Part shown: piece after piece, positions 1 to 12,400 of the stretch
Position numbering within the stretch: the first letter of the stretch is position 1
Layout: the number at the start of each line of letters is the position of its first letter
Source: Enoplosus armatus
Taxonomy: Eukaryota; Chordata; Actinopteri; Centrarchiformes; Enoplosidae
Reading direction: 5' to 3'
Assembly: GCF_043641665.1 (NCBI RefSeq)
Contig: NC_092195.1
Span: 15,777,774-15,841,773 of the forward strand
DNA length: 64,000 nucleotides
The notes under the pieces: model-generated
Told to the model about the DNA's origin: nothing
Databases searched by the model: none
Seen by the model: the letters and a program-made list of their open reading frames with translations, nothing else
Translations under genes and position numbers: made by a program

Positions 1-3000
1 CTTCAATTGGCTATTAACTGAGCCATTAACATAATGTATTCAGATCCTGTTTTACTCTATGGCAGTAGCTTGTTTGCCGTGATGAAACTTTCTTGAAAAA
101 GAAAAGAGGCATATGAGGAAAGAGCCCTCTGATGACATGAGAAATAGGGTTTGATCTGATTTGAACGGTTCAGTGAGCGAACTCACACACAAATACACCA
201 AACACAGAGAGGCGACAAGTGATTTTGGCGTGAAGGCTCATAAATCCCCGCTGCCTTTTTTCAGTAAAGACCTGCGCATCATCATGGCAGTAAATAAGAG
301 TAGGAATTACCATGGGGTAATGAGAAATGTCACTATGACTGAGAAGAGAGGAGGAAAAACCATCCAATGAGGACATACCTCCAAACTGCTGTGCGTGGCA
401 GCCTGTATTTCACCAGCAAAAAACAGCATCCAGCTGTGCTTGGCAGGCTTATTCATTTGAAGCACAGATTTCCAGTCTCTCTCTGTCCATGTTTAATTTG
501 TGTGTATGCACATGTGCATCCATCCATGTAGTAACACACTTATAAGGAGTGACAGCCTGACACATATGGCCTTGATAAGGTTATGTTGGGTAATGTTATC
601 TGACAATCATTAACAAGACAGCACGCTTACTACACAAGTCCAGAAGAGGACGAGGACACACCTCTGGGTCTGATCAGGATGTGACAAAAAGCACAAAGTA
701 AGAAAAGTGTAAAAAAAACTTACATTTATGAGGTTAATGAAGAAAAAATATACAAAACCTGTGACAAAAACAACACTTTGAATCTCTGTCACACCTACAG
801 TACTTCTACACACTGCTAGTATATTGGCTATTGCTCTGACGTGTGTATTAAGCTCACTTTTTCTCAGAAAAAATATGCCAAAATATGCTTCCAAACTGAC
901 GCACATTGTGCCAGGTGACTGAAATTTTGTAAACATTCACTTTTGGTACTTCTGTGACCATACCGCTAGCCAACAAAACAAGTCTACATAACACTTTGGT
1001 TTCAAAATCTACCAAATTTAGCTTTAACACTTACAAGTCACACATAAAATGCTGACTCTCTGGGAAGAAGCTATGAAATGAACGAGCTTTAGCCATGGGA
1101 ACATAACACAAGGAAATTAGAAGTACATATAGCCAATATCTGAAAGAGGTTGATCCATCTGAAAGTGCAGCGTATAAAATATGCATTGCAATGAAAGTAA
1201 TGTAGTAATGCAGTTCCTTGAGTGCACCTTGAGTTAACACCATGTGAAGTGATAAAGTGTATAATGCACCGGCACTGAAAACAACAGGTGATGTGGACAG
1301 CTTTCAAGTGATTAGCGGACAATAGGACTAACGAACGCTAATCTCGTCTTTGCACTCTGATTAGCTTGGAAAGTGAAGCTAATGCTAAACTTGGCTCTGC
1401 TAGAGCTCCATGACCCTCTAATGGAAGGACAAACAGGATTTAAACAGGTTTTAAAAATAGTAGATGTTTTATCTGTTTTGACAGTACAGGACGAGGGACC
1501 AATATCGTCTCCAGTGATAAGACCACATTTTATTAATGAACAGGGAACATTTGACACAGCTTTTCTGCTGTTTTCACGCACTCACAGTAGCTATCAGCAG
1601 ATGTGTATAACATTGCACTTCATTTTAATTTGTCAGCAGTCATTCTGTCCCGCATTGTTACAACTGTATTACTTTGGTATGCTAATGTTTATGTAAAGCG
1701 TAAAGCTACTGTAGATACTAACTCAACACGTGCTGTCAATGCTAACGAGGTTGGCTAACGTGACATGGCTAATGTTAGGTGATTTCTTTTGTCGGGAAGT
1801 TTAAAACATTTCAACACTGCAACATTGAAAAACTGAATGAGGTAGATGTTGTCACACCTCTGAGAAAGCAAAAAGAAAAAGCAAAGACAGACGTTACATC
1901 TTTAGAACAAAATGAATTTAGAGTAAATAGAAACACTATGAAGCAGCTTTGTTTTAGTTTGTGAGAAGCAAAAAGTGGCGTCCCACACTGGCGAGGTGGT
2001 TAAATGAGAAGGTGCAGCAGCTTTTTACTGTGTGGGCGAGCCTCAAACTTCCAGCATGTAATGAGGATGATTGCGGCCTTTCCTCTTGTGCTATGGACTT
2101 TCAGAGGGCAGTGTGCCCAGAGCATGGACTCTGATCACAGCAGCTCACAGCAGCTCAGAGCTGTTTGTAATGGTATATGCACACAACACCCATAATCCTA
2201 CAGGAGGAACAGCACATGTTAAATGGCAAACATGGTGAAAATCCTTCATAGAGCTAAAGTAAGTTCCATAGAACGAGTTTACAGAGTCTCTGTTTAAATG
2301 GAGCAACTTACTCTTTCACTCTTTTTAATCAAATGTGCACTACGCAGAAGATGCTGGTGTCTGCTCCACAGTAATAATTACATTAGTTATATAAAAAACG
2401 CCTGAAAAATGTGAAGTGGACACAAGAGCTGATGCAGAGGGGGACGTCTTTATCACTAACATCAACAAGGGAAAAGGGACTGATCAAACCTCGGAGAAAT
2501 TCAAGATATGCAAGTGTTACAGATCAAGTTCGTACAATAGATATTAATGAGAAAAGGAGATTCTGAAGATTTTTCTGTAGCTGGAGATTTTCTGATTTAT
2601 TTAGGGAGATTTCAAAATGGAAAATGCACCGCAGATCTGGCAGCAATGAAGAAGCTACAGCAAACTTAGTAATGACAGAGCTCTTAGATCTACTTGCCTC
2701 AGCCGTCCCAATAGATACGGCAGCTGGAAAAAGCAAAGCAATGCATCTATTTTTTTTGGAGATGTAGTCCGTCTGTTCCCGTTCCCAAAAACCTCCCCTG
2801 TGCCGTCCTCTAAAAAGCTTATCAGCATCCAGAGATGCCGCCGGCTTTGAGGCTCATTTGGTCTCGCTTCATACTTCACATTAAATGCAATTTATTGAAT
2901 AATGAATCTCCTCTGCTCCTCAGACCGTGTGAACTCAGTAAATTCACTCAGCGTTCACCCAAAAAAACAGGCCTTTAAGGTCACTCTCTGATCCTGGATG

Positions 3001-3541
3001 AAATTCAAATGAAATTTTCTCCCTGTCAAAGGGAGAGTACAGGGAGTCAGATGCCTCTGTGCTGCTTAGTGAAAATATTGGTGAAATCCAGGGGCCGCCG
3101 GTACCCTGGCAGAGAGGATGAGGAGGCTGTGCTGCACTGTACGACTGCATGGGTATGCGTGGACATGCTACTTAATATGAAGAGCAAAAAAATACATGAA
3201 TAAAACCTTGCTGATACATTATTCATGTTTTGTAGCTTCTGGGGGTTCCACATGAGTGGCCACAGTTAGAGTTAGCGCCGGGTTTCGGCCAAACAAGATG
3301 CTGCTGAGTATGCGGGAGGGAGGGGTGTGTGTGTACGTGCATGCGTGTATGTGGACAGAGAGGAAGAGGCTGAGCGGGAGGGTTGCCTGAAGGCTTAAAA
3401 AGAACATTCACTGAGGAAAGCAGGAAAAAAGTGGGAATGGAAGGACACACTACTGAATCAGCACTACTTTGCTAAAGGGAACACACGCAGGCCTAGCAGC
3501 ATGCACAGCCATGCACATATGCATATGCATATGCACAATTT

Positions 3542-3562
3542 AACACACACACACACACACAG
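3542..3562. repeat. (AC)n microsatellite
   Basis: About 10 AC units in ext1 intron 1, preceded by an ATGCAT/GCATAT-rich stretch at 3509-3536. Confidence 0.9.
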
Positions 3563-3935
3563 ATCAGACTGCAGTGTAAACGTAACACATACTTGTCTGG
3601 ATTCTCTGTCTGTCCCCTCGTCGGCTACAGTGCAAACACTTTGCAGATACAGACAGAAAAGCAACCCTCCACCGTCCAGCCCATAGACAAAATACTCCAC
3701 GACTAAAACAGAAAGGTGAAGATTGACAAAAGACGTAATGTATATTCAGACATTATTAGCCCATGCCTTAAGCTCCTGAAAAGTCAGCAATCCTGGTAGA
3801 ATATAAGTGTGTGTTTATAGATAGTAAGCTATGTAGCACTGAGCAAATACTCTCCAGTCACCAGATACCCCACAAAGTCCAGACTGGGCCCACTAGCAAA
3901 CAGAAGCGCTTCCTTTCACACACACAGACGCTCAT

Positions 3936-4043
<108 letters not shown>

Positions 4044-6147
4044 CTGTGTCTGGGGAACCTCAGAAGAATTTGACCTATCACCTCAATATAGAAGCAATGA
4101 TACTGAAAACACTTTAAGAATATCACACAGCACAGCTGCTGATTAAATGAGCACCAAACTCTAGTGACATCCACTACAGATGTCACACATGTAAGAAGTG
4201 TTTGAAATTCATGCACTCATACAGACATGCAGACACATAATGAGGAAAACAGGCCTTTTGGACTCTGAGTAGATTTCAAATTAATTGAACCATCTTGTCT
4301 GGTTCAAATTAGCATTTTGAAAGGGCCAGGCTGGATTGTGGTTGTGATGAAAGGCACTAGGTACAGTCCATACCCTGAGAATCTGTCAACGTGCCATCAA
4401 CCCTAGTTTATCCTGAGCAGCGGAAACTCTCTGATTAAGTTCTTCCAACTTGCAGGCCAGTTATATCCATCACACTGAAATCACCTCTGCAGACTTCTGG
4501 GTTCAAATTCAAGTAGTGAATGCTCCAACATACACAATTCATGATGTTTTTGTAAGTGGGATGCCAGTGAACGATCTTCATGTCTTCATCATTGTATACC
4601 TTCTTAAAGCAGGCAAATCTGGATAAACCTCAAATGACACTCTGCGTTTGTGGGTGATTTTAATTTTGACATCTAACCCTACTTCCCACATCCATGCCTG
4701 CTTTGGACTTGACATTCCTACATCGGCAGTTACATCAGGAGTTGCTTGGTACAGGGAGTCTTTAACTGATGGCCACTCAGCACCTCTAGCAGAGCCGTAG
4801 AGATTAAAGTCAAGTGCATCTCAATGGTGGCCAGTTAGAAACTCAGTCAAGTTTCCTGATTTTCTAACTGGCCCATGTATCTAAAACTTGTGCTGCTGCC
4901 ACTGGCTCGACATTTCTGTCATCAGTGACTGTTTAGTGGGGGACGTGTCAACACACATCCTTACAAACATATCTGTTACAATGCCTCTCACTGTAGGATC
5001 CACATTTTGCATAAGCTGGAGCATCTAAAACGTCTCCCCGCTCCTCTCACCTGTCTCACTTCAGACAGCCGGAGAACGTTGTGTCTAGCGAGCGAGCTGC
5101 AAAGGCAAACAAGATGCAGACGCTTTGAAAACAAAGTGCTGTCGTGTCACAACTTTCTGGGGAAATAAACACTTCAATTCACCCCCACAAAGAAAATACA
5201 CCCTGTCGAGCTGCTGAACAAACCAGGATGCTCTGCTGCTCTTTCTGCTACATGTCTTCCATCTTTTTTTTCTCCTCATCTTTCTACTTTCCTTTTCCCC
5301 CTTTACCTCACTGCCTCAGATTCTCAACAGGATCACTGGCTTTTCCCACTCAAACTCTTTCTCCACGGCGTGTTTTTTGGGTTTGCTTTGATGGCAGGGA
5401 TGTGCTTGGATAGAGACCACCAATCAGGATGCAGCAGGGTAAAAATTAAGCCACTGAAACAGGAAAAGCCTATGGATCGGCGATCACAGAAAGAAAAAAA
5501 TGGGGGGAAAAGTAGCAGAATATCAGCTTACAAGAATATATATATGACACTAGCTGGATCTGCAGACTGCGTTCAGAACCCGTGGAAAAATGCCACCAAA
5601 CCACTGAATGTCTGTGGAAATGACTCATACAACAAGAAATGTCCTTATTTCTAAGATGCTTCCATCAATGATGTAATGAGGCCAGGGTCAAGAGAAGTAA
5701 TGCAGGCAAGCTTTTAAATAGTTTAAATAGTTGTGTATGTGGGCTTTTTAGGCTGTGGGAGTGTGAGACGCAAAAGAAAGGACTACATAAAAGAGAAGGA
5801 GAGAAATTGTGAGCGAGGAGAAGAAAAGGCAGGAAGAAATTGTAAAGAAGGAGAGTGGGTGTTAATTTAAAATATCCAGCATTACCACCAGCAGCTGCAC
5901 TTTGTCCTACATCGCCTCCCAAAAACAAGCATGCACTCCTTCCACTTTATCTGAAAAGGAGGCCCCATCAAGCTCATGAATAAACACCACGCAACAGCAC
6001 CACCAAACAAACTGCCAGGGAAGCTGGGAAAAACAGCAATAAACCAAAAGGATTCTTTCCTTCCTCTCTCTGGTCAATCATACACCCACGTTCTGGGCAT
6101 ACTGAGACTCTCCTTGGTGATACCAGATGCCTTCTTCCCTTGTATCA

Positions 6148-6217
6148 GTCTCCTCTCCTCCTCCTCCTCCTCTCCCTCCTCCTCCTCCACCACCACCACC
6201 ACCACCTCCTCCTCTCA
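6148..6217. repeat. compound (TCC)n/(CCA)n trinucleotide repeat
   Basis: TCC units with interruptions run into six CCA/ACC units (ccaccaccaccaccaccacc) and then return to TCC. Strand-asymmetric: pyrimidine-rich on the plus strand. Confidence 0.9.
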
Positions 6218-7312
6218 GTTAGTTTTGGCTTAGCCGCTGATCCGTGAAGTGTCGTGGAATCTGCCAAACCAGGGCACGGTTGTCGATGGCTGGAGCTGTG
6301 AGAGCAGCCATTGTTGCCAGTCGTCGCCCCGGCTTTTAAGCAAAAGGAAAAGAGATACGCGAGGAAGACAGGCCGCAGCAGTGGGAGAGAGTCAGGGTTG
6401 ATGGAGAGGGGTGAAACACGAGGGAGTAAAAGGGGACCATATGGGGAGGCTGCGATGTCAACAAGGCACAAGCGTTCCCTCTGGAAAGAGAGCAAACTTT
6501 AGCACAATAGGACCCCTTTGGAGAGCCTGGGGGCAGCCCCAACTTTTACACCCCAAGAGTGGAAGTCAAACCGAGCCATAAAGCATGATGAACCAGACGG
6601 GGGAAAGAGCCCTTCCATCAGCCTGCCAGGCAGCCAGATCAGCTCCAACAAAACCCTCTTTCTCTCCTCGAAATCTTGGCCCCTTAAACATTGTGCCATG
6701 CACACATTCTTCAGTGACATAATGCTTTTTTTAAGCTATTGCCCTCTTCAACTCCCCCACTCCTTTGCCCTTACTCAGATTTCCCCCTTTTGCCAATTAC
6801 TATTTGAATATGAATACCAGCAGAGGGGTTTGAGTGTTTGTTTTCGCTCCTGTGGGGGTGAGGAGTGAAGGAGGGAGGTCAGCATGCAAGCTGACGTCAA
6901 CGATCTGCCGTCCCATTGATGTGCCGTCGGTAGGTGCTTGCTGAACGGCCTCTTGGGGCCATAAAAGCTGACATAAAAACTAGCTACCACCCCACCTCCC
7001 CCCTGTTTCCCCAGTGGTGCTGCTGAAACGCCCTGAGGGAGTCACAGAGCTCACAGGAGGCAAGGTCTGCAACAATGCTGGTGGACTGTGCTCTGAATCG
7101 GATCATCTTTTAACTATGAGCTCTGCATGTGCTTACTCTGAGTGTGGCAGTGTCCACAGCAGATATAGGCCAAAGTTTCTGCCCACTGCCCCCCATTGAT
7201 GAGATAACTCTGGTCAGGTGCTCCACAGCCCAGGAACAGCAGAGTCATTCAGGAAGAGGGACAAATCCCTGGGAGCACTGGGACCAGCGGCAACCCCCCC
7301 GCTCCCTCACAC

Positions 7313-7334
7313 GCACACACACACACACACACAC
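7313..7334. repeat. (AC)n microsatellite
   Basis: About 11 AC units after a CCCTCACACG stretch. Confidence 0.85.
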
Positions 7335-7819
7335 CCTGACCTCTCATGCACTAACAAACCCTACACTCCGCAGAAAAGATAACAGGCATATAACTACAGC
7401 CTAATTCACTCACAGTGAAACCCGTGTCCACTTGAATGGTCACGAGCAAAGAGGGAGGGATGAACGGGAGCACAAACGTGTCATTAAATCAGAAATTAGA
7501 GCCTTGCTGCTGAATGATTGACTCGATTCATTCATGTCATTTCTTCTATACAAGACTAGCTACGTTTACTATAAAAGTTGACATTTCTCCATCCAACTTG
7601 GAAAAAAGAACCCTGACAAGGCCCCATCAACAAGCAGCTGCATCATTTTATCGGATTTTGTTCGACTAGAAACAACATTCATTTATTCTGTTTGATACCA
7701 TGTTGACCGTCAATAAAAGCCTGGAGTTTTTTATTTTTTGGCCACTTTAGGGAACTGCAACAAGCTCTACAACATTAGTATTCATTTGGAGTCGATACAA
7801 GTCCAACATGCACTCTCAC

Positions 7820-8125
7820 TTTAGCTCCGTTTTAGTCTCCACTAACTCCTGAGGGAAATGCCTGGCTCTTCATTGGCTAAATGCTCCACTATGTTCCCCA
7901 GCTAGTTTCTAACTTTGTTTGTTTCCTGCTAGGTGTTTAGCGGATAGCATAAAGTGGGTTTATTTGAGCTTTGTAGCTGAAAACAGCTGAGAGTGGGCTG
8001 TAAAACCAAAACAATCAGTTAAAAGATGCTCCGTAGAGCTATGGGCAAAAAAATAATTCTCTGTGGGTTTGTCATGAGGGACAAACTTCCATTACACAAA
8101 GTCAATTTATCCATGGTTAATATTG
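7820..8125 (+). mobile_element. non-autonomous DNA element, family C (copy 1, eroded)
   Basis: Shares an ordered set of words with 36417-36626, 42090-42455 and the inverse copy at 62353-62915: CTCCACTAACTCCTGAGGGAAAT, tggctaaatgctccactatgtt, aaccaaaacaat and ctccgtagagct, then a terminal stretch with cattacac. Internal similarity across these loci defines it as a dispersed repeat. I recognise it as a common teleost MITE; its superfamily is not certain. Confidence 0.65.
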
Positions 8126-8756
8126 AGCCTAGCATTGAACACCATTTATAAAATTAGCTAAGTGTTTGCTATTAGAATTTGTGGGTTTTAAATGCAGTGA
8201 GAAGAAGAAATGAAACAAGTGTTGGTTCACAGACTGACTCAGTTAATGTTGGATAAGAAACTGCAGCAGTTGAACGTGGGAATGCTGGAGCTGGGAATGT
8301 GCACTCAGAGCAGTGTTGCCCCGTCTCAGCTTGCCCCGTACCACACAGAGAAAGCCGAGACGCGAGAGATTTTTAAAAAAAATACTTTGTCTCTCTGCCA
8401 AAAAACAAAACAAAACAAAAAAAAGGACAGATGTCAGAACTCAGAACTCATTGTGCTCGCCAAACCTGCAGACAGCAGCCATATCTTCCTTTCATCCCTC
8501 CTCGGCAGAGAATGTAATGAGAACACAATCACGTGTCTGTCCTGATCATCACTTTTTTACATCAGCCAGTCACATACCTGTCTAGTTTAATTGAGTTCAC
8601 AAGGACCCAATCAGCTTCTTTCTCTCGCTCTCCTTGTGTTCTGCACACACACAGCCTTCCAAAAGCTGCGCAGCTACTCACTTACCTGTCTGCCTGCAAA
8701 CTTTTTACATCACTGTATCAGCACTAGTTAAGGATGAGAGAGCTTCAAGAGTGGCA

Positions 8757-8786
8757 GAAAGAAAAGGAGAGAGAGAGAGAGAGAGG
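8757..8786. repeat. (GA)n microsatellite, short
   Basis: Interrupted AAAGGAGAGAGAGAGAGAGA-type run in ext1 intron 1. Confidence 0.8.
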
Positions 8787-8869
8787 GGCTTTACAACTTT
8801 TACTACTGTGTCTCTTATTAATTCACTCCTCTAACCCTTGAACATTTCCTGACAGTCCAGGGAAGGGAA

Positions 8870-9080
8870 GGCATTTTGAAGCCTTGTTATTCCTCACTCT
8901 TTCAATTAGCGTTACCGCAAGCACAACAAGGCTTCGGACCAGTTTTTTTCCCTCCAGAGTGGAAGTGAGCAGCTTTTAATAGAGGAAATGATTCCAGGGG
9001 CTGGCCCACTGCTGTGCTAATACCCTCATCGATTTTCATTTTGGGGGAACCCTCCCAGCTGATCAATCTCTCTCCACCAC
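8870..9080. promoter_or_regulatory. candidate conserved non-coding block (intron 1)
   Basis: Non-repetitive, balanced composition with words such as CTTTCAATTAGCGTTACC, CTTTTAATAGAGGAAATGATTCC and GCTAATACCCTCATCGATTT. TAAT-core homeodomain sites mixed with GC-rich words are typical of vertebrate developmental enhancers. Conservation cannot be tested here. Confidence 0.25.
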
Positions 9081-9146
9081 GTAGCCAGCAGCTGGCCTGG
9101 GAGGGGGTGCAGGATGGTTCACTTGGGCTTCACTGTCTGATCCGAT

Positions 9147-9165
9147 GTGTGTGTGTGTGTGTGTG
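9147..9165. repeat. (TG)n microsatellite
   Basis: About nine TG units. A (GC)n run, GCGCGCGCGCGC, lies at 9368-9380, followed by CA-rich sequence; both are alternating purine-pyrimidine tracts. Confidence 0.85.
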
Positions 9166-9552
9166 AGCAGAGTTCATGTCCACCCACCCCCCCCGTTCCT
9201 TCCTTCTCTTGCCCCCGCCGCCGCCACCACCTCTGAGGCCAGGGGCGGCTTGGCTGTGCTGGTAATCCTTCAATGAATGTGGGTCAGCGAGTGGGGCTTT
9301 GCCTTCGTCACTCAGCAAGGGGACAGACAGCGGGGTCGTGACCCCAGTCATCCTACGTGCACTTGTGTGCGCGCGCGCGCTTGTGTTCACACGCCCACGT
9401 ACGTAGACAAAGACCCAAACACAGGGACGCACACACACAGACACAAACAAAAAAGACATGGATGGATGAGCAGCCACACACGGCCAAAACTCACACAGAC
9501 GAAAACAAGCAGCAACACAAACCTGGAATACGCTTGAGCAGATGTGAGATTA

Positions 9553-9886
9553 GCAGAGCTGAAATGATCAGAAGATTAATCGAGTAGTTGATCCACAACT
9601 GATCGACTTTAACAGTTTAATTAATTAATCAATTCATTCATTCATTGATTAATTAATAGGTTAATCGGATGTCTAATTTTTAAGCAAAAATGCCAAATTT
9701 CACTGGTGTCAGCATCTCAAATGTGAATATCTTTTGGTTTTCTATGACAGTTAAGTGAATATCTTATATACAAGACATCTGAAGACGCCACCACGGGCTC
9801 TCAGCATTTGTCACTAATTGCAAACATTTTATGGACCAAACAATTAATTGAATCAATGCTGACAATACTTAGTTAGTTGCAGTCCT
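9553..9886 (+). mobile_element. non-autonomous DNA element, family B (copy 1)
   Basis: Contains GAAGATTAATCGAGTAG, AAGCAAAAATGCCAAATTT, TCAGCATCTCAAATGTGA, AGACATCTGAAGACG and CATTTTATGGACCAAAC, ending AGTTAGTTGCAGTCCT. The start (AGAGCTGAAATGATCAG) and end are degenerate inverse versions of the CAGGGCTGCAACTAAC terminus I know from a frequent teleost hAT-like MITE. It sits 97 bases before a second, partial copy. Confidence 0.75.
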
Positions 9887-9982
9887 CGAGATTAGTATAT
9901 TAAAAAACATGGTTGACTGATAAATAGCTAAGACAAGCCTGTGCCCTTAGACACAGGAAGTATCTCCAAATGACTAATAGCA

Positions 9983-10161
9983 AAAATATCAAACATTTAT
10001 ATGTGAGGACTTGCTGTTTTTTCTATTTTATGGTTTTGGACTGGTTTTAAAGACATAACCTTGACCTCTAGGAACTTGTGACACTACTCTGTGACATTTT
10101 TTTTTAGATGAAATGATTCAGCTAAAAGTCTAGAAAAATAATTGTTGTTAGTCGCAGCCCT
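9983..10161 (+). mobile_element. non-autonomous DNA element, family B (copy 2, 3' part)
   Basis: Starts within the family at CAAACATTTATATGTGAGGA and CTTGCTGTTTTTTC, passes GGTTTTGGACTGG, and ends AATTGTTGTTAGTCGCAGCCC. The right terminus is clearer than in the neighbouring copy. Confidence 0.7.
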
Positions 10162-10559
10162 AAAAAGATAGGACTTCCAATAATGTTACAAAGTTAACCG
10201 CTTGTAACTGATCAGCAGAAGCGTTGACTGCTGAGAAAATACCAGTTACAAAGGAAACAGACACACTGGCAGACGGGAGACACGACAGAAATACTCTGAC
10301 GAAGCCGACTTGGCTTCTCTCATGTAACGGTGACCCAGTGACTTGCCCCAGATAACACCAAAATGAGGCTGAAGCAACTCAAACACTCAAACAAGACGGT
10401 TAAAATGAGAAGAGAGAGAGACAGACAGAGATGGTGAATGTCAGAGGGGATGTGAGATGGATAGGCGGCCTGATAAGATAAAATAACAAACAGAGGTTTT
10501 GTCTAGTTATAGGATTAAATCTGTCTCTTACACACATGCACACACCAAAATATCAAAGA

Positions 10560-10710
10560 GTCCTAATTAAGCTGCACCACATTCAAACTTATTATCCTCC
10601 GCATCATTAATATTCTCCATCACAAGCTCGGTACTTTATCTAAGAGCGAGCAGGCAATCATGAAATATTCATGATTTATTAATCTGACAACAGAAAAACA
10701 AACAATGGCA
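10560..10710. promoter_or_regulatory. candidate conserved non-coding block (intron 1)
   Basis: Dense homeodomain-like words (TCCTAATTAAGC, CATCATTAATATTC, GATTTATTAATC) surround an inverted repeat at 10657-10675, whose arms ATCATGAA and TTCATGAT are separated by ATA. ACAATGG (SOX-like) follows at 10702. There is no repeat relation to other loci. Confidence 0.3.
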
Positions 10711-12189
10711 ACCCGGGGAGTGTGACACCCTCTCCTGACAAACAGCCAGGTAGCAACACGACTGTGTTTGCTACTCGCTCGGCACTCCACGTCTCCAACA
10801 GGAGTCCACTATCGGGCAACTGGCATTCAGGTGAATGTCGGTTATTCCCACTCATAATAGTGTTTTACTGAGATAAGGTGGGAGAGGAAGTGTCGCTGGT
10901 TTCCTTCACTTGGAACAGATCAGCTTCTGCCGCTCATTCTGTGGCGTTGTGTCAACAAAATGTCAACCGCCGAGGCGTCATTAAAATAAAAATAAAAAAA
11001 AGAAGACGAGGGAAATGGAAATGTGGCGGGGAGCCATCTCGAGCCAAATAACATCAGTGTTTCCATGTCGCTCTGATAGAGTGGAGGAGGCAAGGAGGGA
11101 GAGGAGGAGAAAGAACAAAAGCAAAGGGAGGGAAGGTAAGGGAAAGTAAAACAAAGGAAATGCAACAAAAAAAAAAGGAGGATGAGAGGATTGCCTCTTT
11201 CCCCTTTTTCTCCCTTTCAGCCACTCACGCTTTTGAGAGAATTTTCTCAAGTGGGGAAATTTCTGCTGATGACACAGTTGTGAGAATGAAAATGCCGCAG
11301 CGCTTGGTTGATGTTACTGTCATTGACTCCTAATGGGGAAAAAATCCCACTACACACGCAATTTTCTGGACTCTCCATTTCTTTCATCCCAACTCACGCA
11401 GCACACTCCGACATACACCGCGCACTATTATCACTCAATCTCACACCCACTTGCTTCTTCTTCTCCTCCTCCTCCTCTTCCTTCCACACACACACTTTCA
11501 GACATGTGCAAACACAGACACATATTCTGTATCTCCTCTTGACTTTCTGATTCTCTAAATCTCTCTCTCTCTCTGTTTATTGCCCTTCCTCTCTCTTTCT
11601 GTTTTTAAGTCCCCCGGGTGACCTTGAGCGGCAGCTGCCAGTGAAGTAGCTAAAGTACAAAGTCAATACGAGCCAACAAAGCTGGTTAGGTATTAAATGG
11701 GGGATAATGACGCTGCAGTTAGCCAGAGAAAGGCTTACCAAAGAGAAAATAAAAGCAATATGTGCAGTTGGACTTTAATGGAACACTCAATAGCAATGAT
11801 GATGTGCTTTGAGCAACTGACTCGTGATATTAGAGGAGATTGTGCTTTTGATTTTTGCAGGATAATCTGCTTGCTAGTGAACAAGGAGCACTTACAGTAC
11901 TTAGATACTGGATTTAATGTTGGGCCACATATATGCAGTAAGTCTGCCATTGTATAGAGGAAATGTATAAGTGTAGGGCAAATTAGAATTACTGTTTAGC
12001 CCCCTTTAGTTGCAATAGTACAATGGAAAGTCCACGCCTGAAGTGATTCATTACTGAAACAGGAAGTATTGTGCCCCACAATTTGACTTCCTATTAAAAA
12101 AAAAATGAGAACAGCATTTCCCACAACTGAAAACAGAAAATACCACATATCTAGTTAGGAGAATGCCAGTAAAGGAGGTTTAAAAAGGC

Positions 12190-12400
12190 ATAGCATTACA
12201 GCAAAATCCCGCCTAACGTGAAATTTTTCAATTGTCGAGCCTGTAATAGCCTTTCACTGTCCTCTCCCAGGATCATTGTCAAAAAGCCCTGAAAACTCAG
12301 TGGATAATGTAGCAGTGAATGGGCCCTTTCATCAGCGCTTGGCCATGGAAGTGGACCGGAGTGACTCCAATTGAAAGCTATTGCAGCTAAGAAAATCAAT
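12190..12400. promoter_or_regulatory. candidate conserved non-coding block (intron 1)
   Basis: Unique sequence with TTTTTCAATTGTCGAGCC, GGATCATTGTCAAAAAGCCC, GGGCCCTTTCATCAGCGC and ACTCCAATTGAAAGC. SOX-like ATTGT words and paired CAATTG sites suggest an enhancer. This is inference from composition only. Confidence 0.22.

Noticed and set aside
4496..4517. B-box-like GGTTCAAATTC
   Set aside because: No A box 30-60 bases upstream and no acceptor-stem pairing.
4581..4820. 80-codon minus-strand stop-free stretch with protein-like composition
   Set aside because: No upstream start, no splice signals noted, no family recognised, and both strands are open. The length is not significant.
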